NCBI GenBank assembly: GCA_037179335.1
Contig: JAKZHN010000052.1
Span: forward strand, 62,001-126,000
Length of the DNA stretch: 64,000 nt
Reading direction: 5' to 3'
Origin: Cyclaneusma minus
Taxonomy: Eukaryota > Ascomycota > Leotiomycetes > Marthamycetales > Marthamycetaceae
The notes under the pieces are model-generated. The model was not told the origin of the DNA. It made no database searches and saw only the letters and a program-made list of their open reading frames with translations. Both the position numbers and the translations under genes were made by a program. How positions within the stretch are numbered: position 1 is the stretch's first letter; each line of letters opens with the position of its first letter. Positions 13,061 to 23,530 of this stretch are shown one piece after another.

Positions 13061-13399
13061 TTGCTAAAATATAGCCTATATAATATTAAAATCGAGCTGG
13101 AAATTTTAAAAAATAGCCTTGGCTATTTATTATTATATATTATATTAAAGAAAAAGCTAAGTATTATAAAAAATTATTTAAAAAGCTATTTATATAAGGG
13201 ATTTATGAAAGCTAATTTCTCTTTATTTGCGGCCTTTATTTTATTTGTTAAGAAACCCGGCAAAGGCTTTTATTTTTATATTAATTATAGGAAGCTGAAT
13301 AAATTTATTAAAAAAACCGCTATTTGCTTTTGCTTTTTAATAAGATTTTTCTTTAAATTTAGCAAAGCCAAATATTTTATTAAGCTGGATATTTATTAA
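13061..13399 (+). pseudogene. Gypsy reverse transcriptase fragment
   Basis: This 112-codon open stretch resembles the N-terminal half of a Ty3/gypsy reverse transcriptase. LKSYLYKGFMK is followed by FVKKPGKGFYFYINYRKLN, corresponding to the usual FVKKPGGGLR...YR.LN block. It ends FIKLDIY, the first catalytic Asp region. Stops follow at once, and the next RT motif appears shifted further right. It is part of the dead element and not an independent gene. Confidence 0.8.
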
Positions 13400-16060
13400 G
13401 CCTTTTATGATATTTAAATAAATAAAGCTTATAAACGCTTTATAATATTTTGCATTTATTATAATATATAATAGTAAATGGTATTATTATTTTAATTAAT
13501 TAATAGACTAATTATGTTTTAAAAATGTATTAATCACGTATCTTTTAATTTATTAAATAAATATTACATTGCGTTTATTAATAATATATTGATTTATTTA
13601 AATATTTTTAAATAATATATAAAAAAGTATTTATTTAAAGGCTATTGGCTTGCAAGTTAATATTAAAAAGTGCGAATCTTTAATTATAAAAATTAAATAT
13701 TTGGAATATATTATTTTTATAAAAAACATTCAAATTAATTTTAGCAAAATTAAAATTATTTAAATCTAGAAATATTTTAAAAAGGGAAAATTTAGGAAAA
13801 TTTAGGAAAATTTAAGCATTTTTTGGTTTTTGTAATTTTTACCGAATTCTTATTAAAAATTATAATTGAATTGCAAAATTCTTAAATTAATTTACTAAAA
13901 AAGGCTATATTTCAAATTGATTATTTTAATATAAGCAAATATTTAAAATATTAAAAGCTGCGCTAATATTAATTTTATTGCTGGCCAATTTTAATATTAA
14001 ATATAAATTAAAGCTTAAAATAAATAATTTAAATAATATATATACTGGCGTATTTTTTTAAAAATATTTAAATGGCTTTTAGCATTTTATAGCTTATTGG
14101 TTTAAAATTATAAATAAATACTAGCTAAATCATAGTACTTATAATAAAAAGTTGCTAGCTATAATTTTAGCCTTTATAAATTAGCGCATTTATTTAATTG
14201 GCATAAAATAGAAAATTTAAATAATTAGCAATTATAAAGCTTTAAATACCAAATAAGCCAAATAGTAAAAAATGCTTTTAAAGTATTATTTTGAAATTAA
14301 ATATAAATTAGGCATTGTTAATTGCATAGATTTTTTTATTAAAAAAAATAAGCAATGGCTTTTAAAATATTTTACAAAAATTATATTATGCTTTTTAAAA
14401 AAATATTAAGCCCCGAAACTATTAAAAATTTATAGCTAAATATTATTGCCTTTTTAAAATTAATTAATATGGTTTAAATCGATTTAATTAATAAATTATT
14501 TAAAATTAATTAAAATGCCAATAATAATTTTTTTAAAAAAATATAAATAAAAAACCGGCAAAGCTTTTTTTAAAAAAAAGCTAATCCCGCTAAATTTAAT
14601 ATAAAAAATAGCTTAATATTTAAAAACAGAAAATTAATTATATTCGTTTAAAAAATACTATATATAAAATTAATTGCTAAAATTTATAATATAATTTAAA
14701 TTATTTATTTTGAAAAAAATAAAATAAGAAAATTGCTTAAAAGATAATATTAGTGGTTTAATTAATTAAAGAATTATAACCGCTATATTAAAAATTGCAA
14801 ATAATGCGCTAAAACGAAAATTCTAAAAAATAAAATTTTTGAATTGCTAAATTTCCTTTTAATATTTAATTAATTATAATAATATATAATAATAGAGTTT
14901 TATAAAATATTTAAAAATATAAAAAGCTATAATATAATTATGGTTATAATTTGCAAATTTAGTAAAAAAAATTAAAAAAAACATAAAAAAATTAATACTA
15001 AAAGATTAGCAAAGCATTTTTATTTTATAGTTTACAAAATTTATAAAGCTTTTAAATTAATTATATTAAATCAAAACCCTTAATTTATTTTTAATTTTTG
15101 GAAAAACAAATATATATTCCAAAATTGCAATTTATTTGTTTTTAGCCTATAATTTGCCAATAAATAATTAGACCAAAATTAAAAATGCTATTTTTAATAT
15201 GCAATTAATATTCTTTTATAATTGGTTTTAAAATAATTAGTTATATTGGTTATTATTTACAAATATTGCAATTGCAATATTATTTTAAAGATTTATTAAA
15301 ATATGCTTTATTAAAATTAAAATAAAAAATAAAATTAAAATAATATTTAATTAGGCAATACCAAAAGTAGCCAATTTTTTAAGCTTTAAATTAAGCGAAT
15401 ATTATAATTAAATAATATTAATTTAAAAATCGCTAAAAAATCGCTAAAAAAACTATATAAATGGCTTAGCAATTATAAGCTATTTAAGCTAATAAAAAAA
15501 AATTGGAAATTATATTTATATAATTATAAAAAAATAAATAATTTTGCATTTAAGCAGAAAGCTAAGCAATAAAATAACCGATTTATAATATATTATTAAA
15601 AAAATGTATTTAAATTGGATTTATTCTTTAAAATAAATATTTACCTAATTATAAATTTTAATAAATTTTAATTAGCCGCAAATAATTTTATACCAGATTA
15701 ATTTTTTTTAATTAGAATTTTTAAATAATATTAATAGGGAATTAAAATACAAAATGTTTTAATTTTTTAATTTAAAGCTATATTATAAAATTTTATATTA
15801 TAGGGTAAATTGGAAATTCCATTATAATCCTAATGCAAAATGGTATTTGTATAAGAATTTTAAGCATCGTTTTATAAAATTAAGAGATTTTTATATAAAA
15901 TACCCCAATAAACCCGGCCCTTTATATAAGCTATTAAAATGGAAAGCTTAGAATAGGGCTGCAAAAGCAAATAATAATAAAAATTACACATTTAAAAAAA
16001 AGAAAAAAAAAGAAAATTAATATAAAAGCTTAGGAACGAGCTTTTTTGCGGAGGGGGTAT

Positions 16061-16248
16061 TATAATGGCTTTAGGCCGCAATAGCTATACTACCCCGGCC
16101 CGTAATTGGTCCGGCGTAAGCGATTAGCGTTTTAAAGCTTTTTTAAAAAGCTTCTTGCCTTGGACCTCTTTTGTTTTTAATTTAATACACACTATTAACC
16201 TGTGCCCTGCCTTGTCGTTCCACGTGACCTTGGGCCCGCGCCATGACA
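16061..16248 (+). repeat. Right LTR of the gypsy element
   Basis: Starts TATAATGGCTTT (mutated from TGTGACGGCCCC) and ends CCATGACA. The inner side is mutated and the outer side preserved, the mirror image of the left LTR. Confidence 0.9.
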
Positions 16249-16442
16249 GTATCCTTTTTTGTATTCTGTGGAAATGATTACAGGGACCTCGAGATTTCGT
16301 TTTTGCGTGATTTTGGAAAGAACCTGATGCGCGAGTGATTATAAGTGCTGATTCCCCCGCATTGGCGAGCCGTGGGTTGTTTACCATAATATAGGGAACC
16401 CTGGTAGCTTTTCTTGGTCTTCTAAGTCGGATCAGAGGGCTC

Positions 16443-16518
16443 TATTTATACCTCATGGAAGATAGCAAAGGGGAAGAAGAGCAGACACCTCGTGAGGTTT
16501 GGACACTTCGATGACTCA
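16443..16518 (-). promoter_or_regulatory. Array unit 10: TGAGTCA site plus TATA box
   Basis: The box starts at 16443 and a perfect ATGACTCAT has its core at 16512-16518, spacing 69 bp. GACCAAGAAA lies on the minus strand downstream, then an ATG at 16387 opening MVNNPRLANAGES, which resembles the unit 8 ORF. Confidence 0.7.
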
Positions 16519-16824
16519 TCCTTTGGAAGGTCGAAAGAGACAAGGTTACAAGGACGAGAGTCGAAACTCACAATGGCAACAGAAATAATGCGGCGACAGT
16601 GGCAAGACTTTTCAGCAGCAGCGTTCATTTTCTTCATTTCGTATCATGTAGAAAGCTGGAAAACTGACTGCTGGGATCTAGGTAAGCAGATTTGCCTTTG
16701 GATTCTATTGCAAGGAGCCTGAGAAACAGTTCATTCTACTTCCTGAGACCGGGGAGCCACAAATCACTCATCGAATCGATGAGCCTGTCTTTCTTTGGTT
16801 CTGCAAAGTCAGATAGTGGAGGTG

Positions 16825-16889
16825 TATTTATACCTGGGGAAGAAGATGATGGACCTCCTTGTCGCTCTGAGCGGACTACATATGACTCA
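16825..16889 (-). promoter_or_regulatory. Array unit 11: TGAGTCA site plus TATA box
   Basis: The box starts at 16825 and a perfect ATGACTCAT has its core at 16883-16889. A minus-strand 11-codon ORF (MSDLWLPGLRK) follows the TATA box. Confidence 0.65.
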
Positions 16890-17137
16890 TCCATCGTCAT
16901 CACTGAAACTCAAGCTGTGAAATTGACAGCAGCTAAGAACGTTAACAGCAGGGTTTTGCACCATCTTTCACTCTCGATGTTCACACCATTCTGTGCCTCA
17001 AACTACACTGCCTGAGAGATACAATGTCCTATGTCGTCCTATACCGTGAGCGATATCTCAGATGTCTAACCACGAGAGACATAGAACACCTCAAAAGCGA
17101 TGGCTGCTTTGTGTTGCAAATACAGACCATGGGGCTG

Positions 17138-17205
17138 TATTTATACCTGTGAAATAGAAGGAGGGGGGAGCTCCTTTTCTGATACGATTAATTAAGGATG
17201 ACTCA
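17138..17205 (-). promoter_or_regulatory. Array unit 12: TGAGTCA site plus TATA box
   Basis: The box starts at 17138 and TGACTCA lies at 17199-17205, beside CACGTG. Confidence 0.65.
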
Positions 17206-17649
17206 CACGTGATCTTTCATAAAACTTGGACGTGAAATTGACGGGTGGGAATGTGATCGACGACAGTAGACGGCAATGCCAACTGTGAAGAGCATGATGA
17301 TCTTAAAGGCCATCAACGACCACACGAGCACCAACGACACGAAGAGCACCAACGACCATGAATAGCATCGACGGCAGCAAATGGCGTCGACGGCAGTAAG
17401 TGCACCGACAGCAGTGAAGTGCATCGCCAACTTAGCACCGCCGACCGCAAAGGCCACTGAAAGCAGCCTTCAGATTCCACTTATTACCCAAAGCAACAAC
17501 AGCATCAAATCTACGCACGAGGCTCTCAAATTCCTAGGTTTGTGCTCAGAGCCTCAGTTCTAGAGCTCAAAAAGACTAGAACTTGTTCGCGGTAGTTTCT
17601 GTTTGGGGAAGCAAAAGTACTATCAGAGACTTGTTTATATACCTACCTA

Positions 17650-19081
17650 TTTCTGAAGTGTCACGTGATAAAATGTAGACTCCATCACGCATCACGTGTC
17701 GGATGTTAAGCTCATTGGTAGGTCATACTCCGACCTTGCGGTTTCAGACTTCAAACCTCACCATAGCCTCACAAGTAGTAAATACCAGAGAGCTTTGTAT
17801 GTAGGCCAGATAAGCTGCTACGACGATCCTAGAGCACAGTGCAAAGCGCGAACTTCCGCTCTATGTCCCTTCATCATCCATCTACGCCATCTACCTCCTA
17901 GACAGACCGCAAGTCAAAGGCTCAAAGCAAAGTCAAAGCGACTCCAAAGCTCAAATCTTAATTATTTCACGCACTGCAATTATCTCAGCCACAGTATCAC
18001 ACACACATCAAAAAGCCCCATCAAATAAAGAAACCAATTGATTTCTTCTGTTTTTTCTTGGTTGTATCTAACCTAGCAAAGTCCACCTATGATAACGAAG
18101 CAGCCCCCACGAAAGAAGCCACCGCACCACCACAAACTGCATCCCTTGCAGCAAATCCACCTTTTGGCTTTCCCGATCGCATATCGCAAAGACAATATCC
18201 GGCCGTACAACTCAGAGAAGAGCCGACTTCAAGAACCACCACGAACCCTATCACCTAGATGATAGTGTCACATGCAGCCGCCCTTTTAGAAGAAGAAAGC
18301 TGAACTCCGAGATGCTGGCAGAGTCGGAAAGAAGAAAGCAAAACACAAAGCGCTACCCAAACCCAGAGAAACCTCCATCCTTCAAAGTACTGCAAATTTC
18401 CACCAACACCCACCCATGTCCATGCACTGTTTCCTTGTAAACACCGTCCGAAAATGGTAGACTAAGGTTCGTCCGTATGAGAGTAGTTGTTGAAGAATCC
18501 GCCGGTACCGTGAAATGAAGAATCAGAGTGAATCGAAACAGGATGGATGCGCTGATCTGACAAGGTGCCGAGTTTAGAGTCGCTGGGTATGACTGGTGAT
18601 GTGTGTAGTCGCAAGCAAGAAAGGAGACATATGAAGTAATGTACACTGCAGACTGGTGCTGCGAGGATGAGACCGAAGAGAGCGAAGGCGCCAGGGACCG
18701 GACGGGAATGACACGTCGGAGGTCGTGTGTGTCGTTGAGTTGGCATCTGGTCGGCGTGGTCAACTTGCTCCGTCGGTCACCAATGATTCGTCATGATCGC
18801 CAGTCGAAAGCAGGAAAGGGGACGGACGCATAGTGTACAAGGCGGATCTTATCGTACTCCCGGTCGAAAAGCAAGAAAGAAGATGTAAGCTGTACAGTTT
18901 GAGACAAGGCGAAGATGATTTGTGCGGAAGTCGGTTTGTTCGTTCGCCATCGATCGAGCCGTCCGAATATGTTTTTAGGGTCTTGGTGTTTTAGTTAACT
19001 GCATCTGGTCAGCACTCGCTCCTTCCCCATCAACAACAAGCACCAAAGCAGAACAATCGCGGAGATCGCGACCGAAGAAAG
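17650..19081. other. No gene supported; weak repeats
   Basis: The longest frame (about 136 codons, minus, 18353-18763) has no domain character. Three diverged copies of a phrase like AAGCAAGAAAGGAGA...TGTACA occur near 18615, 18810 and 18868, spaced about 60-200 bp. GAGCACCAACGAC repeats occur near 17325-17357. Confidence 0.4.
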
Positions 19082-22000
19082 TCAAAGGGGGCGGGCGAAC
19101 TCACGCTTGGTGCGACCAGTCTTGTCTTGGTCAGCTCCACCAACTTCTCCCATCTCCACATCTCCATCGCCATCAGCAACGCACTCTTGAGCACCTTTGT
19201 CGGCAGCATCTTCGGCGGCAACGACACCTTCCTTCAGATCTTCGCCGCCCTCGGCCTCAGAGAACATCTTATCATCGAGTTCAGAGACATCATCGTCGCT
19301 GTCACTGGTCTCGACCTTCTTGGCCTTCACCACCTTCTTGCCCTTAGCCTCCTTCTTGGGCTCAGCCTCATCGTCAGGCTTAGCCTGCTTCTTGGGCTTA
19401 GGCTTGGAAGCACGCTTGTTTCGGACTACGAGGTCCTCGATGGGACACACGACGTCCTTGGTGGATGCGCTATCCTCGGCGGTTCGGCCGGAGCACTTTC
19501 CACACTCACGACCATGACGATAGAACAACTGATGGAGTGAGTGCTTGAGGTGGTTCTGCGGTACACAAAGGTTAGCTCATGGGACTCTCCAAAAAGCAAT
19601 CAAGCAAGCTGACAGCTTCGCAGGGCAGGCAAACTTACCGGAATTCGCACTTCCAGGTGGTTGAACGCAGTGTCTCTGTTGGCCTTCTCCGGGATCCAAC
19701 GAAGGAAGCTAGTGAGACGAAAGACATGGGTGTCAACGGCGAAACACGGACGTTGCATGCAGAAGAGCACGACGCAGGCAGCGGTTTTGACACCGATACC
19801 TGGGAACTTGACGAACTCCTGCATAGCATCATCGCTAGACAAGGAGTGGAAATGGTCGAGCGACAGGATGTTCTTCTCCGTCTTCAGGATCTCAAGGTCC
19901 TTCTGCCCTTGCGATTTGACAGTGGCACCTGGAACTACCGCCGAAGTCTCATCCTGCTCCTTCTCGGCGAGAAAGGCATCGCGACGAGCGACGTTCATCT
20001 CGTACACCATGTCCAAGGTCGCCTTGATATGTCCGGCCTTTCTATCTCCCAAGCCACCGCAACCAATTGCATTGAAGAGATCTTCATACGGAGCACGGCG
20101 GACTGCATCCCAATTGACGCTGCCCTTTGCGGTGCACTCCTCCTCGACAGTTCCATACCTCGCAATGATAGCCTTCATGGCCGCATTGGAGTTCTTATCC
20201 GTGGTGGAGCCACTCAGGCAAGTGCGAAGCATAGCATCCAGGATCGAAGGGACGTTTCCGCAGCCAGTGACTTCGAGGCTGGGGGCTTCAAGCTTCTCAG
20301 GGATGTCCACCTTTCCGTGAACAGATTCGAGTAGCCGGTTAACCTCCTCACAGGCCTCAGCGGTCGGAAGAGGATGATCAGGGAATGGAGTAATGCCAGG
20401 GTGCAGGCCATAGGGGTTGTCCTTTCCTTTGTGCGGTACTCTCTTGACCTTCACCACAACCTCGCCATTCTCATCCACTTCTGGGACGACTTTCTTCGTG
20501 CGCGGTGCGCGCTTCTTCTTTCCAGCTTCAGCAGCGACAAAATCATCGTCGTCAGTGGCCTTGGCGATGACAGCCTTGCGAGCTCGAGTTGAGCGTCTAA
20601 CCGACGAAGTGGGAGCTGAGGTCTCCTCGACTGCCGCCTCCTCGACTGCCGCATCCTCCTCCGCGTCGCTACCACCCTGGACAGCACTTCCGACACTCTG
20701 AGTCGGCTCTTCACACTTCGCCTTCTTGGCTGGAGGGGGGCCAGGACTTCCCTCGTCATCAGCAGGACCGCCCTTGTCATCATCCCAGCCACAGTCATGC
20801 CAGTTCAGGGGGTGCATTTCACCGGTGTAAGGATCCGGGTTCTCGGAGAAAATGGCTTCGGTAAAATCGGCCGTGGGCCAGGTGGCCACAGCAACAGCGC
20901 GAGTGAGAAGGACGCCGTGGTACTCGGCCCTCAGGAAGTTCGCACCGAAGAAGTTGCCATCGTCGAGATTGGCACCCGTGAGCCTGGCACCCTTGAACAC
21001 GGCACGCGGAAAGTTGCCGCGAGCGAGGTTTGCACCTGTAAGATGGACACGCTGAAAGAACGAACCACTGAAGTCGCCGTGGCGAAGATCCGCTTCGTTG
21101 AGATGGGAACCCTCAAAACAGCTCCGGACGGCCTTAGTCAACTTGAGATCGGCGCCGTGAAATGCGCAAAGGACGAAGCGAGCACCGGAGAGGTGGGCAC
21201 CAGCGAACTTGGCACTATCAAGCAGGTTAGCATAGGCCTTCACGCCGTTCAGGTTGGCTTTTGTGAAGTCGGCTTGCATGAAGCAGGCCTGCTCCATGTC
21301 GACTCTCACGAATGAGGCACCCGCGAACTTAGCCTTTTTGCCGTCGGCATTACGGAGGCAACTCTCTCCAAAGTCGGCAAGAGAGAAATCCCCACCGTCG
21401 AGCTTGGCAGTATCCAGATTGGCCCGAAAGAAAGAAGCACCTCGAGGAACAGCGTCGTCGAAGAAGTATGCTCCTACGAAGCGAGAGCCCGCGAGTTTGG
21501 CGCATTTCAAGTTGGCTCGTTCAAAGTCGACAGAGCCCGAAGCACGAGTGAGGTCCGCACAATAGAGATCAGCACCGCTGTAGTTGACCGCCGTGAAAAC
21601 AACACCTCTCAAGTTTGCGGGAGAAGGTGGTGGGACCAACGGTTCGGTCAAGACGAATTGTCCGTACGGGACAGCGCCAAAGCGAACGCCCGGGTTAACA
21701 ACAGCAACAGCCGGAGCAGGAGCAGGTTGTGGAACCACAGCAGCAGATTGCGGAACTGGAGATTGAGTGTGCGGAGCTGGAGCGACAACTGCAGGCAGAG
21801 CAGGTCCAGGAGCGGCACTAACTGCAGTGTTTGCCATCTCAACATCGACACCACCAGCATTGGCCGGACCCATGTTGTGAGGTAATTCACCCCAGCCACC
21901 CTGGGTGAAACCCTTCTGAGTCTTCTTCGTGGCCGTGCTGGCGGCGCGCTTCCGCTTCTTTGGTCCATCGGCGGGTCCATCAGTCAGTGGTATCATCGCC

Positions 22001-23019
22001 AATTGGGCTTCCGCCTGCTCGTCGGCGTCTGGTGCGTTCTTATCGATCTTCACAGCTGGTCCCCACTTCTTCAGGGCGTTGATGCGGGCTGAAGGTGGCT
22101 GGGAGGCGATGCCAGCGGACGCCTCGCGAGCTTGCGATTTGTCGGACGTCGTAGCTTTGCGCTTGGTTCCACCGGACTTCACGGTTGTGATGGCGGCCGC
22201 TGAAGTGGATGAGCATGGCTCATCGCTCACGCCGTTGTAGTGTAAACCCTCCTTGGCCAGGCCTTGGAGGAGAGCATTTCGACGAGGATTGCTAGGAGTT
22301 GGGCCGCTCGGCTCGGGAGCTGACCTTTCGGAAGACTTGGTAGCTTTGGCCTTGCTGGCCGGAGTCTTCTTCGAGGCGGCTGGGATTGACATGATATCCT
22401 CATCACTCAAGGTATTGTCGTCCAATGCCTCAGCGTCCGAATCTCCGAGTACAGCAACCTGGAGACTCTTGATGACTCCGGTGGGTCGCGAAGGCTTGGC
22501 AGCTTTGGTCTCGCTGACCGGTGCCTTCTTCGATGCTGCTGATTTGGACGAAGCCTCATCGCTCATGTCATCGTTGTTCGAAGAGTCGTCTTCCGAATCT
22601 TTGGGTGCAGCGGCTCGAAGACTCTTGCTGCTCGTGGCGGATTGAGTCGTCTTAGGAGGTGGGCAGTCGTCGGACTCCTTGACCTTCGCGGCGGTGCGGC
22701 CTTTCTTCGACCTCATCGGAGCGGTGGCCTTGCCGGTCGGGTCTGGACGAGGGGCAGAGCTGGTCGCTTTGGCTTTGGTTGCCGGCTTCTTGGAGGCAGG
22801 AGCTGCGGTCGCTTTGGCCTTGGTGGGTTTGGTCTTGGTGACTCTGGCCGTGGTAGCCGGAGTCTTCTTCACTGCGGGAGCTGCCATGGGTGCTGGGTCT
22901 GCGGCGCTGCTTCCTGCAGAGCCGGATGTCAGCGATGAAGCTGAAGCTTCCTCCATGCTAGCCGCCAAGGCGACACGCATGGACTGGCGTCGGCCCTCAT
23001 GAGGCGCAAGAGGCGCCAT
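19082..23019 (-). CDS. Pentapeptide-repeat / HhH-GPD DNA glycosylase fusion protein
   Basis: Two exons: 19639-23019 and 19082-19555, with an 83-bp GTAAGT...CAG intron, about 1,284 residues. The chosen ATG (23019, ATCATGG) follows a CAT-rich leader; the frame opens farther upstream only at TTG. Residues 1-460 are Ala/Lys/Ser-rich and disordered. About 468-726 is a run of A(D/N)Lxx/F pentapeptide repeats (GANLARGNF, ADLRHGDF), known to form a right-handed beta-helix. After an acidic/basic linker, about 875-1160 is an endonuclease III-like glycosylase. It has GCGNVPSILDAMLRTCLS, the helix-hairpin-helix FPGIGVKTAACV with the usual Lys, and FAVDTHVFR with the catalytic Asp (about 1096). Across the splice it reads HSLHQLFYRHGRECGKC. 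The tail is Lys/Asp-rich. Predicted role: base excision repair in the nucleus. A possible extra 3' exon (GTGAGT near 19110) would only change the last residues. Confidence 0.85.
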
Positions 23020-23039
23020 GATGGTCTTGGAGGGTCTTT

Positions 23040-23530
23040 GTGAGGTTTCGAGAGTGCTGTACAAAGAGAGAGAGAGGAGTGTGGAGTGTTTGGATGAGGC
23101 GGGTCGAGGATATCTGTGATAGAGTGTTGACTTTTTGGAGTCACTCTACCAAAGACGATGGATGGTGGGAGATGGAAGGGGAAGAAGGACGAAGCGCGTG
23201 CGCCGTGTTGTGCTGGCTGGGGGGGCGGCACAGAATCCACGCTAGCGGGACGCTAGTCCTCGATTATGGGCCCGTGCTCCCAGAAGACGAAGGGGTGAAG
23301 GAGGGGCTCTGGCAGTGGTATGCAGCCCATTATGAGAATTGGAATTACTGACTTTTTCTATAGAAAGAGAGACAAAAGTTGTCTGAGGACGATCAAGGCA
23401 AGTCTATATAGGAGGCAATCAGTATCGCGTCAAGGGGTTGAAGAAACGCGTGAGTGAGTGATACGTCATAGGGGAGAGAGCTTCAGGTGAACATCTGAGC
23501 CTGAGGCGCCTAGAAGCTGCCACAGAGCTG
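23040..23530. promoter_or_regulatory. Upstream region of the glycosylase gene
   Basis: The 5' flank of the minus-strand glycosylase gene starts with a GA/CT-rich leader (23060-23080). No other feature is recognised. Confidence 0.35.

Larger units (their letters stand above)
4751..16253 (+). mobile_element. Ty3/gypsy chromovirus, RIP-degraded, with 5-bp target duplication
   Basis: The element spans 4756-16248, with 185- and 188-bp LTRs flanked by GTATT (4751-4755) and GTATC (16249-16253), a 5-bp duplication with one C/T difference. Only decayed coding remains on the plus strand. There is a gag zinc knuckle with Cys and His codons changed to Tyr (about 6390-6440). A reverse transcriptase segment lies at 13061-13399 (FVKKPGKGF, LDIY), and its YLDD box now reads INNILIY (about 13565-13605). 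RNase H shows STYNKKLLAI (about 14135-14180). A C-terminal chromodomain-like segment has WYLYKNFKHRF and YPNKPGPLY (about 15780-15940). A purine tract GGAGGGGG lies just before the right LTR. The internal DNA is extremely AT-rich and full of stops. Asp-to-Asn and Cys-to-Tyr changes fit RIP-type C-to-T mutation. The element is dead. It contains a nested Ty1/copia element. Confidence 0.9.
1639..17642 (-). repeat. Degenerate tandem array of promoter-like units, split by a retrotransposon
   Basis: The box TATTTATACC (minus strand GGTATAAATA) recurs at 1639, 2008, 2376, 2739, 3092, 3429, 3807, 4186, 4567, 16443, 16825 and 17138, with a degenerate copy at 17633. Start-to-start steps are 369, 368, 363, 353, 337, 378, 379, 381, then 378 once the 11,498-bp retroelement insertion is removed, then 382 and 313. 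Units share more than the box. They have a TGACTCA-like site about 60-75 bp to the right, a GAGAGAGCT stretch, an ACAGCAGCAAGACTTTTC stretch, and minus-strand ACCAAGAAA just downstream of the TATA box. Read on the minus strand the order is TGAGTCA site, TATA box, leader, short variable ORF. I recognise no encoded protein. Units may drive short RNAs or micro-peptides, or may be satellite-like. Confidence 0.85.

Noticed and set aside
18353..18763. 136-codon minus-strand frame
   Set aside because: Low-complexity, no homology I recognise, and it overlaps diverged repeats.
19127..22938. Plus-strand frames of 100-250 codons opposite the glycosylase gene
   Set aside because: Shadows of the strongly biased minus-strand coding sequence.
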